Source: Microbulbifer elongatus (GTDB lineage Bacteria > Pseudomonadota > Gammaproteobacteria > Pseudomonadales > Cellvibrionaceae). Taken from it: 64,000 nucleotides of DNA. The stretch covers positions 434,001-498,000 of the forward strand of contig NZ_JAIVKJ010000001.1 of assembly GCF_020524885.1 (NCBI RefSeq), given 5' to 3'. Of the stretch, positions 17,244-25,606 are shown piece after piece. The notes below the pieces were generated by a model that saw only the letters and a program-made list of their open reading frames with translations, was not told where the DNA came from and searched no databases. A program made the position numbers and the translations under genes. Within the stretch, counting starts at the first letter, position 1. Each line of letters starts with the position of its first letter.

Positions 17244-18422
17244 TCAACCCACCCAGCGCTGGTTGCCATTCCCGAAGGTGCTGCTGAAGAATCCGGGCAG
17301 GTTGCGGGCGTAGCCGCTGTTCACTTTTATTTTGTCGCGCACCACCAGATAACCCGCAACCAGTGTCGCGGCACTCCAGCCTACGGTGTCGGCGTTCACG
17401 GCCTGAGCAAAACTCTTCAGGATATCTTCGGCACCCAGGGTGCCGGCGGCACCGCTCAGGGTGACAGCGCCGATAAAACCTCCACCTTTGCCGAGCGCCG
17501 CGCTGCGGGCGTCCGGGTTGTGAAATACATCGCCGGGATTGATGTTGGTGTCCAGGTAATCGAAGCCCACTTTCTTACTCAATGCTTCCAGTTTTCCCCG
17601 GCCTGTGTCCTTGCCGCGGGGGTTAGAGAAAAAGATGCTTTGCAGCTTGAGGTTTTCGCGCAATTCTTTTTCTCGCGCGGGTGCGACAGGCGCGGGGGAA
17701 AGGCGGTTTTCCAGCACCTGCATAGCGCGGACAAAGGTGGTTGCGCCTTCGCCATGCACCAGCCAGTTTACCCGGGCGCCGACTGCGAGGGCCTGTTGTA
17801 CCAGGGACACCAGATGGTCTCTCTGACGGTCGCTTTTGTGGTTGCCGTTTTGCCAGTAGAGGGAGTAGTGGTTGTTTGGGCGGTGAATCTCGTGTTCTTT
17901 TACTCCGGCTCGGTAGGCATTGCTGATGTGATTGATCAGCAGACTGCCAGCGTCTTCCTTGCTGTCGAACTTGCCACTTACTGCGGCATAGTGGGAGTTG
18001 TTCCAGCGGTGGGATAGGGCCATCTTGGTTTTCGCTTCACCTCGAGTCGTCCACTTGTGGCTACCATCTTTATTTTCTAAGCGCCGCACCTCATAGAGTC
18101 CCGTGATTTGTTGGCCTCGCTCTGGCTTGTAGTCACTGTTAACTTCGAGGCCAATAATCAGTACATCGCCGTCACCGTCCAGTTCGTAGTGGATAGCTGC
18201 CCCATCGAAGACCAGCTTTTCGCTTCGGAGTTTACGCCCTACAGCAATACCACTGAGAGAGTAAACAGCTCTGGCGACGCTGGTCAGGTAGTAATTACCT
18301 TGCTGATCGCGCAAGATCTTTTGCCAGTTCTTTTGCTGGGTGTGCAGGATATATACTCTACGGCTGACGTTATGGCTGTCTCGACCGATGATCAGCTTCC
18401 ATGTTTTGGTTTCACCTTGCAT
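17244..18422 (-). CDS. hypothetical protein, 392 residues
   Basis: No family recognised. The N-terminal half (about 1-150) looks beta-rich (WKLIIGRDSHNVSRRVYILH, LIIGLEVNSDYKPERG). The middle has a conserved-looking HYSLYWQNGNHKSDRQRDHL and NWLVHGEGATTFVRAM near residues 185-240. The last 80 residues contain a glycine/alanine-rich hydrophobic stretch (GGGFIGAVTLSGAAGTLG; VGWSAATLVAGYLVV) that could be membrane-inserting. No signal peptide. It is 37 bp downstream of the gene ending at 18460 on the same strand, so the two probably form an operon. Cargo-type accessory genes (effector or partner) are one possibility; there is no direct evidence for it. Confidence 0.6.
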   Translation of the reverse strand: MQGETKTWKLIIGRDSHNVSRRVYILHTQQKNWQKILRDQQGNYYLTSVARAVYSLSGIAVGRKLRSEKLVFDGAAIHYELDGDGDVLIIGLEVNSDYKPERGQQITGLYEVRRLENKDGSHKWTTRGEAKTKMALSHRWNNSHYAAVSGKFDSKEDAGSLLINHISNAYRAGVKEHEIHRPNNHYSLYWQNGNHKSDRQRDHLVSLVQQALAVGARVNWLVHGEGATTFVRAMQVLENRLSPAPVAPAREKELRENLKLQSIFFSNPRGKDTGRGKLEALSKKVGFDYLDTNINPGDVFHNPDARSAALGKGGGFIGAVTLSGAAGTLGAEDILKSFAQAVNADTVGWSAATLVAGYLVVRDKIKVNSGYARNLPGFFSSTFGNGNQRWVG

Positions 18423-18459
18423 GACGGTTCCTTGTCTTTGATGTAATGGGAAAAGTTGA

Positions 18460-19347
18460 TTAGGGGGTCAGGGGCGGTGGTGGGCTGCCGGGCTTGAGGA
18501 TCACGATATGATCCTCGCCCGTGTCTTCGTCACCGTCGCGCCATTCCGGGTAAATCCAGGGTTCCGGCTCGCGGTTTCTGTTGATCGGGGCGCTAGGCCA
18601 CTTGCGCTTGGCCTCCGCTAATTTTCTTTTTGCTGTTGGCCCCAGCTCCAGGATTGCCGAACTGAGCACCCTGCTAGTCAGCGCATTCATGTGTTTCAGG
18701 CAGATTTCTATCGGGGCGTAGCCAAGGTAGCTGTAACCGAAATTCAGGTAGTAGTGATCGTCCAGCGGGGTGCGCAGGCAACCGCCCCGGTAGGTGTGCA
18801 TAAATTCCGGTGGCGGGTTCGGGTTGTTGGAGTAGTCGGGCTGGTATTCATAGTAGAGCCAGGGGGAGCCGGACTCTCTGGTATCCATTTTCCAGTTGAT
18901 TGGCGAGCGGAATTTGCCCATATCGGGTTGTGCTGGCCCAGTGAACCACAGAGTGCGCATGGCCATCTGTTCGAAGTGATTGGGGTTGAACGCGCTCATG
19001 CCCTCGGGCAGGGAATCGTAACGCGAGATACTGACATCAAATTGGATGTTGCCATATGGTCTGTCGCGCCAAGGCGGGCCGTAAAGCTCCCACCGGCGGT
19101 TCAATAAGCTTCGGTATGACTTTCCTTCACGTTGCCATTCCGGTAGCGGACTATCATCGACATACTCCCCGTTGTCATAGATATTCACCCGTTCCGGCGG
19201 CTCTTTGCCGGCAAATCCCTGGTAGTTGGAATGCGGCGGCATCAACATGGTCAGCTTGCTGCCGGATAAATCGATCTCGATTTTTTCCGGGAGGTTGAGG
19301 CCGGGAATGTAGGGGTGCTTGCGGGAGGCGAAGAGTCTTTTCAGCAT
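18460..19347 (-). CDS. hypothetical protein, 295 residues
   Basis: No family recognised. The protein is rich in Pro, Trp and Tyr (GPPWRDRPYGNIQFDVSISRYD, PWLYYEYQPDYSNNPNPPPEF), has no signal peptide or membrane segment, and ends with a proline run (PGSPPPPLTP). A sequence such as LNFGYSYLGYAPIEICLKHMNAL suggests a soluble globular fold. ATG at 19347 has GGAAG three bases upstream. It is the first gene of a two-gene minus-strand unit with the 392-residue protein, so the two are likely functional partners. Confidence 0.6.
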   Translation of the reverse strand: MLKRLFASRKHPYIPGLNLPEKIEIDLSGSKLTMLMPPHSNYQGFAGKEPPERVNIYDNGEYVDDSPLPEWQREGKSYRSLLNRRWELYGPPWRDRPYGNIQFDVSISRYDSLPEGMSAFNPNHFEQMAMRTLWFTGPAQPDMGKFRSPINWKMDTRESGSPWLYYEYQPDYSNNPNPPPEFMHTYRGGCLRTPLDDHYYLNFGYSYLGYAPIEICLKHMNALTSRVLSSAILELGPTAKRKLAEAKRKWPSAPINRNREPEPWIYPEWRDGDEDTGEDHIVILKPGSPPPPLTP

Positions 19348-19727
19348 GGGCTTCCAGGGCCGTCCTTGGGCCAGCGATATTCCATTTAATATGTGTGGAA
19401 ATGCTACCGGGGAGGCCGAGTGGATTCAACGGAGTAGGGTGCAAATTGGAGTCTTTTCTGAAAGAAAAGCAGGCACCTTCGTGCAACTTGGACGGTCTGA
19501 TTTCACCGTGAAGGTGGCGGTGCGAGTTATATGCCCACTTTCTACTTTTGGGAGTATAACTTTGGAGTTTGACCGGTCAGTGTTGGCCTACACATCTTTA
19601 GCCCGGCTGAGTTGTGAGCCCTGTTTGTATCAATTTATATGGAATCCGGGGGCGAAGCAGAGAGCACTTTGGGGATGCTTTTGGCATAATTGCTGCCTAT
19701 TTACGCCCGACCCGAAGAATTAATAAA
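19348..19727. other. 380-bp divergent intergenic region
   Basis: Lies between the minus-strand unknown operon and the plus-strand glycosyltransferase. No convincing gene. It holds AT-rich patches suitable for divergent promoters (around 19380-19400, 19540-19565 and 19680-19725), but no clear consensus promoter or hairpin was identified. Confidence 0.4.
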
Positions 19728-20723
19728 TTGATAGACAGTGATAATACGCAGATAGTTGCTGCCTCCCCTGCACAGGCAGCGCACTGGATCGTGGTCGAGG
19801 AAAACGCCAACCCGTCTTCCGACTATTTCGTGCTGCCTTTCCTGCACGCACAGGGCCATTCCGTTGAGCGCCGCGGGTTTGCGGAGCTGCCGGAACCCGG
19901 CGCGCTTCGCGGTGCCCAGGTGCTGTTCGTCCGCTATATCCCCAATGCATGGCGCCGCCTGATTACTGCCAGCCGCTATGAAATTGCGGGCGTGCACTTG
20001 TTTATGGACGACGACCTGTTCAGCTGGTCTTCCTTTGCCCGTATGCCGTTGCGCTATCAATGGAAGCTGTTGCGCCTGAGCTGGCGGCATCAGTCGTGGT
20101 TGCGTGCAATGGGTGCGAAGCTGCTGGTGTCTACCCCGTATCTTCAACAGCGTTATTCCGAGTGGCAGCCGCAGTTGCTGGCACCACAGGTCCCTGCGGC
20201 ATTACTGCCGTTGCTGGAGCGGGAAGATGTGGACTTCTCTGACTCTGCGCCGATTACCGTGTTCTATCACGGCTCTGCCTCCCACGGTGCGGATCTCAAA
20301 TGGCTGCGCTCGGTAATTGAGCGGGTATTGGCCGCAGACGAGCGCATTGTGTTCGAAGTGATCGGCAACAGCAGCGTTAACCGTTTATTCAAGGGGTTAC
20401 CCCGTGTGCAGGTATTGCACCCAATGAAGTGGGATTCTTATCAGTCACTGCTTCGGCGCCCCGGCCGCAGTATCGGCTTGGCGCCGCTATTGAATAGCCC
20501 ATTTAACCGCGCCCGCGCCCACACCAAATTTCTGGACATTACTCTGGCCGGGGCCGTGGGTATATACGCGGCCGGGCCTGTGTATGGGGAGGTGGTGCGC
20601 CACCGGGAAAATGGTTTGCTATTACCAATGGATCAGGGGACTTGGGCGGACGCAATCCTGCAGCTGGCCGCGGACCGAAGTGTTCGCAAGCAGATGTTGA
20701 ATGAGGCTCGCACGTGTCTGTAG
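19728..20723 (+). CDS. glycosyltransferase family 1/4-like protein
   Basis: A protein of about 331 residues with the GT-B pattern: DSAPITVFYHGSASHGADLKWL starts the C-terminal nucleotide-sugar-binding half, with IGLAPLLNSPFNRARAHTKFLDITLAGAVGIYA as the acceptor/donor loop and a final helix. The start is uncertain: TTG at 19728 with GAAG upstream is used because the frame upstream to 19614 encodes non-domain sequence. Its end overlaps kpsC by 10 bp, so the two are translationally coupled, and it probably adds a sugar in the same capsule pathway, perhaps near the Kdo linker. Confidence 0.72.
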   Translation: MIDSDNTQIVAASPAQAAHWIVVEENANPSSDYFVLPFLHAQGHSVERRGFAELPEPGALRGAQVLFVRYIPNAWRRLITASRYEIAGVHLFMDDDLFSWSSFARMPLRYQWKLLRLSWRHQSWLRAMGAKLLVSTPYLQQRYSEWQPQLLAPQVPAALLPLLEREDVDFSDSAPITVFYHGSASHGADLKWLRSVIERVLAADERIVFEVIGNSSVNRLFKGLPRVQVLHPMKWDSYQSLLRRPGRSIGLAPLLNSPFNRARAHTKFLDITLAGAVGIYAAGPVYGEVVRHRENGLLLPMDQGTWADAILQLAADRSVRKQMLNEARTCL

Positions 20724-22792
20724 TCGGTTACTGTGTCCGCGGCCTGAAGCGGATTCCCTATCTTGACGCCCTGTTGGAGGCATCCAGCTACTGGTTTGCC
20801 TGGCGTCCGGCTCAGGGAACAACCCATATCGCCGGCTGGGGGCGCAAGCCCACGGCGGCACGCGCGCGCAAGATTGCCGCCGAGACCGGATTGCCGTTTG
20901 TCAGCCTGGAAGATGGCTTTCTGCGCTCCTATGGGCTGGGTGTGCAGGGTGCACCGCTGCACAGCTTGATCGTTGATCACACTGGCATTTACTACGACGC
21001 GACCGCGCCGAGTGACCTGGAGAACCTGATCCTTGCGGCAGATTTCTCGGGCGAAGAGCTGGCGCGTGCCCGCAACGGTATCGAGCTACTGCGAGAGCAC
21101 CGCCTGTCGAAATACAACTGTGCTCCGGATACCCCCGTCATCTGGCCGGATGAGCGCCCCCGAGTACTGGTCGTTGACCAGACCTTTGGCGATGCGGCGA
21201 TCACCTACGGTGGTGCCGATGCGTCGAGTTTTACCCGCATGTTGAAAGCGGCCATTGCCGACAATCCCGGTGCGGAGGTGGTGGTCAAGGTGCACCCGGA
21301 TGTGATTGCTCGCAAGAAGCGCGGGTATCTGCTGGATGCCGCGCGCTTACATAACTGCCGTGTGTGGTCGGAGGATATTTCTCCCTGGGCGCTATTGGAT
21401 GCGGTGGACAAAGTCTATGTCGCCACCAGTCAGTTCGGCTTTGACGCGCTGCTGGCCGGCAAGCCGGTGCATTGTTTCGGGCTGCCATTCTTTGCGGGCT
21501 GGGGACTGACAGAGGATACGCAGACCTGTGCGCGGCGCGGGCAAAACCGGTCACTGGAGCAGGTGTTCGCCGCTGCCTACCTGCGCTATTGCCGTTATAT
21601 CAATCCCTACACCGGCAAACGCTGTGAGCTGGAAGATACCATCCGCCTGATTGCCGAGCAGAGGGGCAGGCGCCAGCAAGTGGCCGGGCCCTGGCTGGGG
21701 CTTGGTTTTTCTCCCTGGAAGCGGGGCTTTGTACCCGATTTTCTCGGGCGTCCGCAGCGGATGCAGTTTGCCGGGTTAGAGTCTGACGCCGTTGCTAATT
21801 GTCCGCAGGGTACTCAGGTTGTGGCCTGGGCCAGCAGTTTGCCAGAGTCGTTGGTGGCGGCCTGTAAAAAAGCGCGGTTGCCACTGTGGCGGTTGGAAGA
21901 CGGATTCCTGCGCTCGGTGGGCCTGGGATCGGACCTGGTGCGCCCTCTGTCCCTGGTGCTGGATGGGCAGGGTATTTATTACGATGCGTCGCGGCCTTCT
22001 GATCTCGAGTCAATTCTGAAGAGCACAGAATTCGATTCTGAGCTGTGCGCCCGAGCGGCAGCGCTGCGGGAGCTGCTGGTTAGCCGGCAGCTGAGCAAGT
22101 ACAACGTGGGCGGGCAGGCGTCAGAGCTCGCTCTGCCTGAAGATCGCACTGTCATTCTGGTGCCGGGGCAGGTGGAGAGCGATGCATCCATCGCCCACGG
22201 CTCCCCATGGCTTAAAAGTAACCGACAGCTGCTGGAGCAGGTGCGCCGGGCAAACCCGGAGGCGCACATCATTTATAAGCCGCACCCGGATGTGCTGGCC
22301 GGTGGGCGTGTGGGGGCATTGGCTGGCGACGTTGGCGAGCTGTATGACCAGATGGTTACGGATATCCCGATGCCGACCTTGCTGGCGCGGGTGGACCAAG
22401 TGCACACCTTGTGTTCTCTCAGTGGGTTTGAGGCGTTGCTGCGCGGGGTGAAGGTGGTGACCTATGGCCTGCCATTTTATGCAGGCTGGGGCCTGAGCGA
22501 GGATCGCCTGCTCAGTGGCGATGATGATGGTAATAAAGGTGCACCGGGCGCGTTGGCTGAACTCGCCGCAGTGCGCCGCTGTCTGCGGGCACGTGGTCGT
22601 AAGCGCACACTGGATGAACTGGTGGCGGCGACACTGATTCTGTACCCGACGTATGTGGATCCACAAAGTGGTGACATCGTGGATGTTGAAACTGCGGTGC
22701 AAATACTGGATGAAAAAAGGAAAAATGCGGAACAGGTTGGGTGGCGACGCGCGCTTTACCGTATAGTGCGCAATCGGTTTTTCAGGCGCTAA
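20714..22792 (+). CDS. kpsC: capsule polysaccharide Kdo transferase KpsC
   Basis: KpsC extends the poly-beta-Kdo linker that joins group 2 capsules to lyso-phosphatidylglycerol at the inner face of the inner membrane. The 692 residues show the expected internal duplication: LEDGFLRSYGLG near residue 64 and LEDGFLRSVGLG near 395, each followed by IYYDA.PSDLE and later KPHPDV/KVHPDV and YGLPFYAGWGL/FGLPFFAGWGL, so both GT modules are present. GTG start overlapping the preceding gene. Its presence argues for ABC-transporter-dependent capsule export, although kpsMTDE are not in this window. Confidence 0.95.
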   Translation: MSVVGYCVRGLKRIPYLDALLEASSYWFAWRPAQGTTHIAGWGRKPTAARARKIAAETGLPFVSLEDGFLRSYGLGVQGAPLHSLIVDHTGIYYDATAPSDLENLILAADFSGEELARARNGIELLREHRLSKYNCAPDTPVIWPDERPRVLVVDQTFGDAAITYGGADASSFTRMLKAAIADNPGAEVVVKVHPDVIARKKRGYLLDAARLHNCRVWSEDISPWALLDAVDKVYVATSQFGFDALLAGKPVHCFGLPFFAGWGLTEDTQTCARRGQNRSLEQVFAAAYLRYCRYINPYTGKRCELEDTIRLIAEQRGRRQQVAGPWLGLGFSPWKRGFVPDFLGRPQRMQFAGLESDAVANCPQGTQVVAWASSLPESLVAACKKARLPLWRLEDGFLRSVGLGSDLVRPLSLVLDGQGIYYDASRPSDLESILKSTEFDSELCARAAALRELLVSRQLSKYNVGGQASELALPEDRTVILVPGQVESDASIAHGSPWLKSNRQLLEQVRRANPEAHIIYKPHPDVLAGGRVGALAGDVGELYDQMVTDIPMPTLLARVDQVHTLCSLSGFEALLRGVKVVTYGLPFYAGWGLSEDRLLSGDDDGNKGAPGALAELAAVRRCLRARGRKRTLDELVAATLILYPTYVDPQSGDIVDVETAVQILDEKRKNAEQVGWRRALYRIVRNRFFRR

Positions 22793-22819
22793 TCCAACAA
22801 CATCACGGTTTCGTCGTAC

Positions 22820-23851
22820 GTGAGCTCAAGATTTATAAAGAAGTTCTATCTATTGCCCAAATGGCTCCTCGAGCTGGTGTCCTGGGGCAAAAGCTTCAAG
22901 AACAATCCCATCATCGGTAGTTACTGGCTGAACCGCTTTGGCCTGCATGTGCTGCGCGTCGTATTTGCCCATGGCCTGTTCCGCTTCCGACTGTTGCTGC
23001 TGTCACCGCTGGTACCTGCTGAAGACCGGCGCCACTTCCGCAAACACGGCTTTATCCTCAAATATAACTTCCTTCCTGACGCTGAGTTCGACAAGTTGGC
23101 GCGTGAATTGCAAAGCTATGAAGGAAATGTGCGGGAGTTTGTCGAGGGCACCACGCTGACCCAGCGGGTGTTCATTACCGGGGCCGAGCGGGGCCGGATG
23201 CCCGCAATGCGGGCGCTGGTTGAAAGCCCGCGGCTCGACCGGCTGATGCGTTACTGCTCGTCCAAAAATCGACGGCCGCTGTACTACGTGGAAAACCTCT
23301 GTAACCACGCCAATGTAGTACCGCGCCCGGATCCGCAGCGGGATATGCACGCAGATACCTTTCATCCTTGCGTGAAGGGCTGGCTGTACCTTGATGATAC
23401 CGACAACAGCAACGGGCCCTTTGAGTATGTGCCCGGTTCCCACTGCCTGAGCTGGCGGCGCCTGAAGTGGGAGTACCGGCAGAGCCTGGAGGCCTGTAAG
23501 CGCGGCGACGCTCGGGATCCGGCCAGGTACTGGGATGGCTCTTTCAGGGTGAGCGCAGAAGACCTGCAGGAAATGGGTTTTCAGCCGAAAGTGTTTCATG
23601 TGCCGGCGAATACGCTGGTGGTGGCGAATGTATATGGCTTTCACCGACGTGGGGAAGCGGCGGAGAAATCCCACCGCATGACGGTGTGGATGCAGGCGCG
23701 GGATAACCCGTTCAATCCGCTGTTTACACTGTGGCCAGAGTCCACGGCGCGGGCATTTGAGTGGGGCTGGTCCAAGGTTCTGCAAAAGCTGGATCGCGCC
23801 AAGCTGGTCAGTGGCGAGCAGAGGAACTTTGGCGGAAAATTCAGCAGATAG
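22820..23851 (+). CDS. phytanoyl-CoA dioxygenase (PhyH) family protein
   Basis: A 343-residue Fe(II)/2-oxoglutarate-dependent oxygenase. The iron-binding facial triad is visible as His177-x-Asp179 (MHADTFHP) and His275 (YGFHRRG), with Arg286 (HRMTVW) to hold 2-oxoglutarate. GPFEYVPGSHCLSW near 208 is the usual strand-turn segment. The N-terminal 80 residues are basic and hydrophobic, which could bring it to the membrane. It starts with GTG 27 bp after kpsC and is followed, after 214 bp, by kpsS. A hydroxylation of a sugar, lipid or linker component of the capsule is plausible; the substrate is unknown. Confidence 0.82.
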   Translation: MSSRFIKKFYLLPKWLLELVSWGKSFKNNPIIGSYWLNRFGLHVLRVVFAHGLFRFRLLLLSPLVPAEDRRHFRKHGFILKYNFLPDAEFDKLARELQSYEGNVREFVEGTTLTQRVFITGAERGRMPAMRALVESPRLDRLMRYCSSKNRRPLYYVENLCNHANVVPRPDPQRDMHADTFHPCVKGWLYLDDTDNSNGPFEYVPGSHCLSWRRLKWEYRQSLEACKRGDARDPARYWDGSFRVSAEDLQEMGFQPKVFHVPANTLVVANVYGFHRRGEAAEKSHRMTVWMQARDNPFNPLFTLWPESTARAFEWGWSKVLQKLDRAKLVSGEQRNFGGKFSR

Positions 23852-24065
23852 TGCGTATTAGCGGCTCAGTATAGGAAGACAAGTGACTTGTAATTCTGTA
23901 TGATTCTGCGCCAGTTATGCGCTGTCTTTCACATTTTTTGGCGTATTTTGCTTATTTTTAGGCCGTATTTGGTCGTAAGTACTTAATTGGGGGTGCAGGG
24001 GCTACCTGCACACTTGTAGTGGCCCGGGGGGCGGCAATTTTTGTCGTGGGGCTAAGTGGGGATTA

Positions 24066-25316
24066 ATGTCAGGGGTCGTATTCTTGCAGGGGCCGCATGG
24101 TCCTTTCTTTGCGCGTTGCGCCCGGTATTTTTCCGCGCGTGGTCTGGAAACACACAAGATCAATTTTAATGGTGGGGACCGCCTGTTTGGGTGGGCCGAT
24201 CGTCAGTTGAGCTATTCCGGTGGCCAGGCAGGCTGGCCGGAGTACTTTGCCGGTTACCTGCGCCAGCACGATATCCGCGCTGTGGTTGTCTATGGCGACT
24301 GCCGTTATTACCACCGCGAAGCCCGCGCCATCTGCGATGAGCAGGGGGTTTCTTTCTGGGCGTTTGAAGAGGGTTACCTCCGCCCGGACTTTGTCACCCT
24401 TGAGCAGGGTGGTGTCAATGGCTTTTCTGGCATCGACTGGAGCCCGGAGGCGGTCCAGCGTTACCAGCCGCACGGCCGCAGCGGCAAGGTGCATATCGGG
24501 CAGACCTTCTGGCAGCGCGCTTGGTTCGCCATTGCCTATTACGTCACTTCCTGCTTCTTCCGCCGCGAGTTTTCCGGCTACCGCCATCACCGGCCGCGCA
24601 ACTGCGTGCAGGAAGGTATCTGCTGGCTGAAAAGTTTTTACCGCAAGGGTTTGTACAAGCTGACCCAGCGGAAATACCTCAACGCACTGGTGGAGCGTCA
24701 CGACGGCGAGTTTTATCTCTACGCGCTGCAGACCCAGGACGATTTCCAGATCCGCGAGCACTCCGCTTACGACAGTATCGAAGACTCCATTGCCGAGGTC
24801 GTCCGCTCCTTTGCCCAGGGCGCGGCAGAGAACGAGTTGCTGGTGATCAAACACCACCCGATGGACCGTGGTTTTTGTCACTACGGCAAGCTGATTAACC
24901 GGTTAGCGCGAGAGCACAAGGTGTCCGGGCGTATTGTTTACTGCCATGACCTGCACCTGCCAACGCTGTTCAAACACGCCAAGGGGCTGATTACCATCAA
25001 CAGCACGGTGGGTATTTCCGGACTGCTGCACAAGTTGCCAACCATTACACTTGGTTGCGCGCTCTACAATCAGCGCGGGTTGACGCACCAGGGGGCGCTC
25101 AGCGAGTTCTGGCAGTCGGCTCAGCCGGTGGATTCGCAACTTTTCCGCCAGTTCCGCACCTATCTTTACGAACGTACCCAGTTGGACGGCAGCTTCTTCA
25201 AGGATATGGACCATGCGGTCGAGCAAGCCTGGTTGCGCATGGCGCCTGTGCTGGTATCCGGTATCGAGCGCCCGCTTCCACAGATTGCGGACGAGGAAGA
25301 GTACCTCGCAGCCTGA
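24066..25316 (+). CDS. kpsS: capsule polysaccharide Kdo transferase KpsS
   Basis: KpsS adds the first Kdo to the phosphatidylglycerol anchor, starting the linker that KpsC extends. The 416 residues carry the family landmarks: VVFLQGPHGPFFARCARYF and INFNGGD at the N-terminus, WAFEEGYLRPDFVTLE, YALQTQDDFQIREHS, IKHHPMDRG and NSTVGISGLLH. ATG start with GTGGGG just upstream. The 214-bp gap before it is T-rich and may carry its own promoter. Confidence 0.94.
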   Translation: MSGVVFLQGPHGPFFARCARYFSARGLETHKINFNGGDRLFGWADRQLSYSGGQAGWPEYFAGYLRQHDIRAVVVYGDCRYYHREARAICDEQGVSFWAFEEGYLRPDFVTLEQGGVNGFSGIDWSPEAVQRYQPHGRSGKVHIGQTFWQRAWFAIAYYVTSCFFRREFSGYRHHRPRNCVQEGICWLKSFYRKGLYKLTQRKYLNALVERHDGEFYLYALQTQDDFQIREHSAYDSIEDSIAEVVRSFAQGAAENELLVIKHHPMDRGFCHYGKLINRLAREHKVSGRIVYCHDLHLPTLFKHAKGLITINSTVGISGLLHKLPTITLGCALYNQRGLTHQGALSEFWQSAQPVDSQLFRQFRTYLYERTQLDGSFFKDMDHAVEQAWLRMAPVLVSGIERPLPQIADEEEYLAA

Positions 25317-25606
25317 CGAGTCTCCTTTCGATCAAAAAATAAACTGGCAGTCTGCCGCCAAACTGGTAGACTGCGCAGCCTTTTGTCTCCACCGCCAATG
25401 CGCGGCCCCGAGCGGGACATCAGATGTATTGGGTAACAGACCTCCTCGCCACAGGCTCCTGTCTCTGAGTTGAATAAGCTTGAAATAGCCGGTGCTATTA
25501 ATGGGCTTCTTCGCCTTGCCCAGCAATCCTCTGCCGTGCGCTATGGTTACCCTTGCGGGCCACATCGCCCGGCCCGGCCTTTAGATACATTCAAGTGAAC
25601 TCCAAT

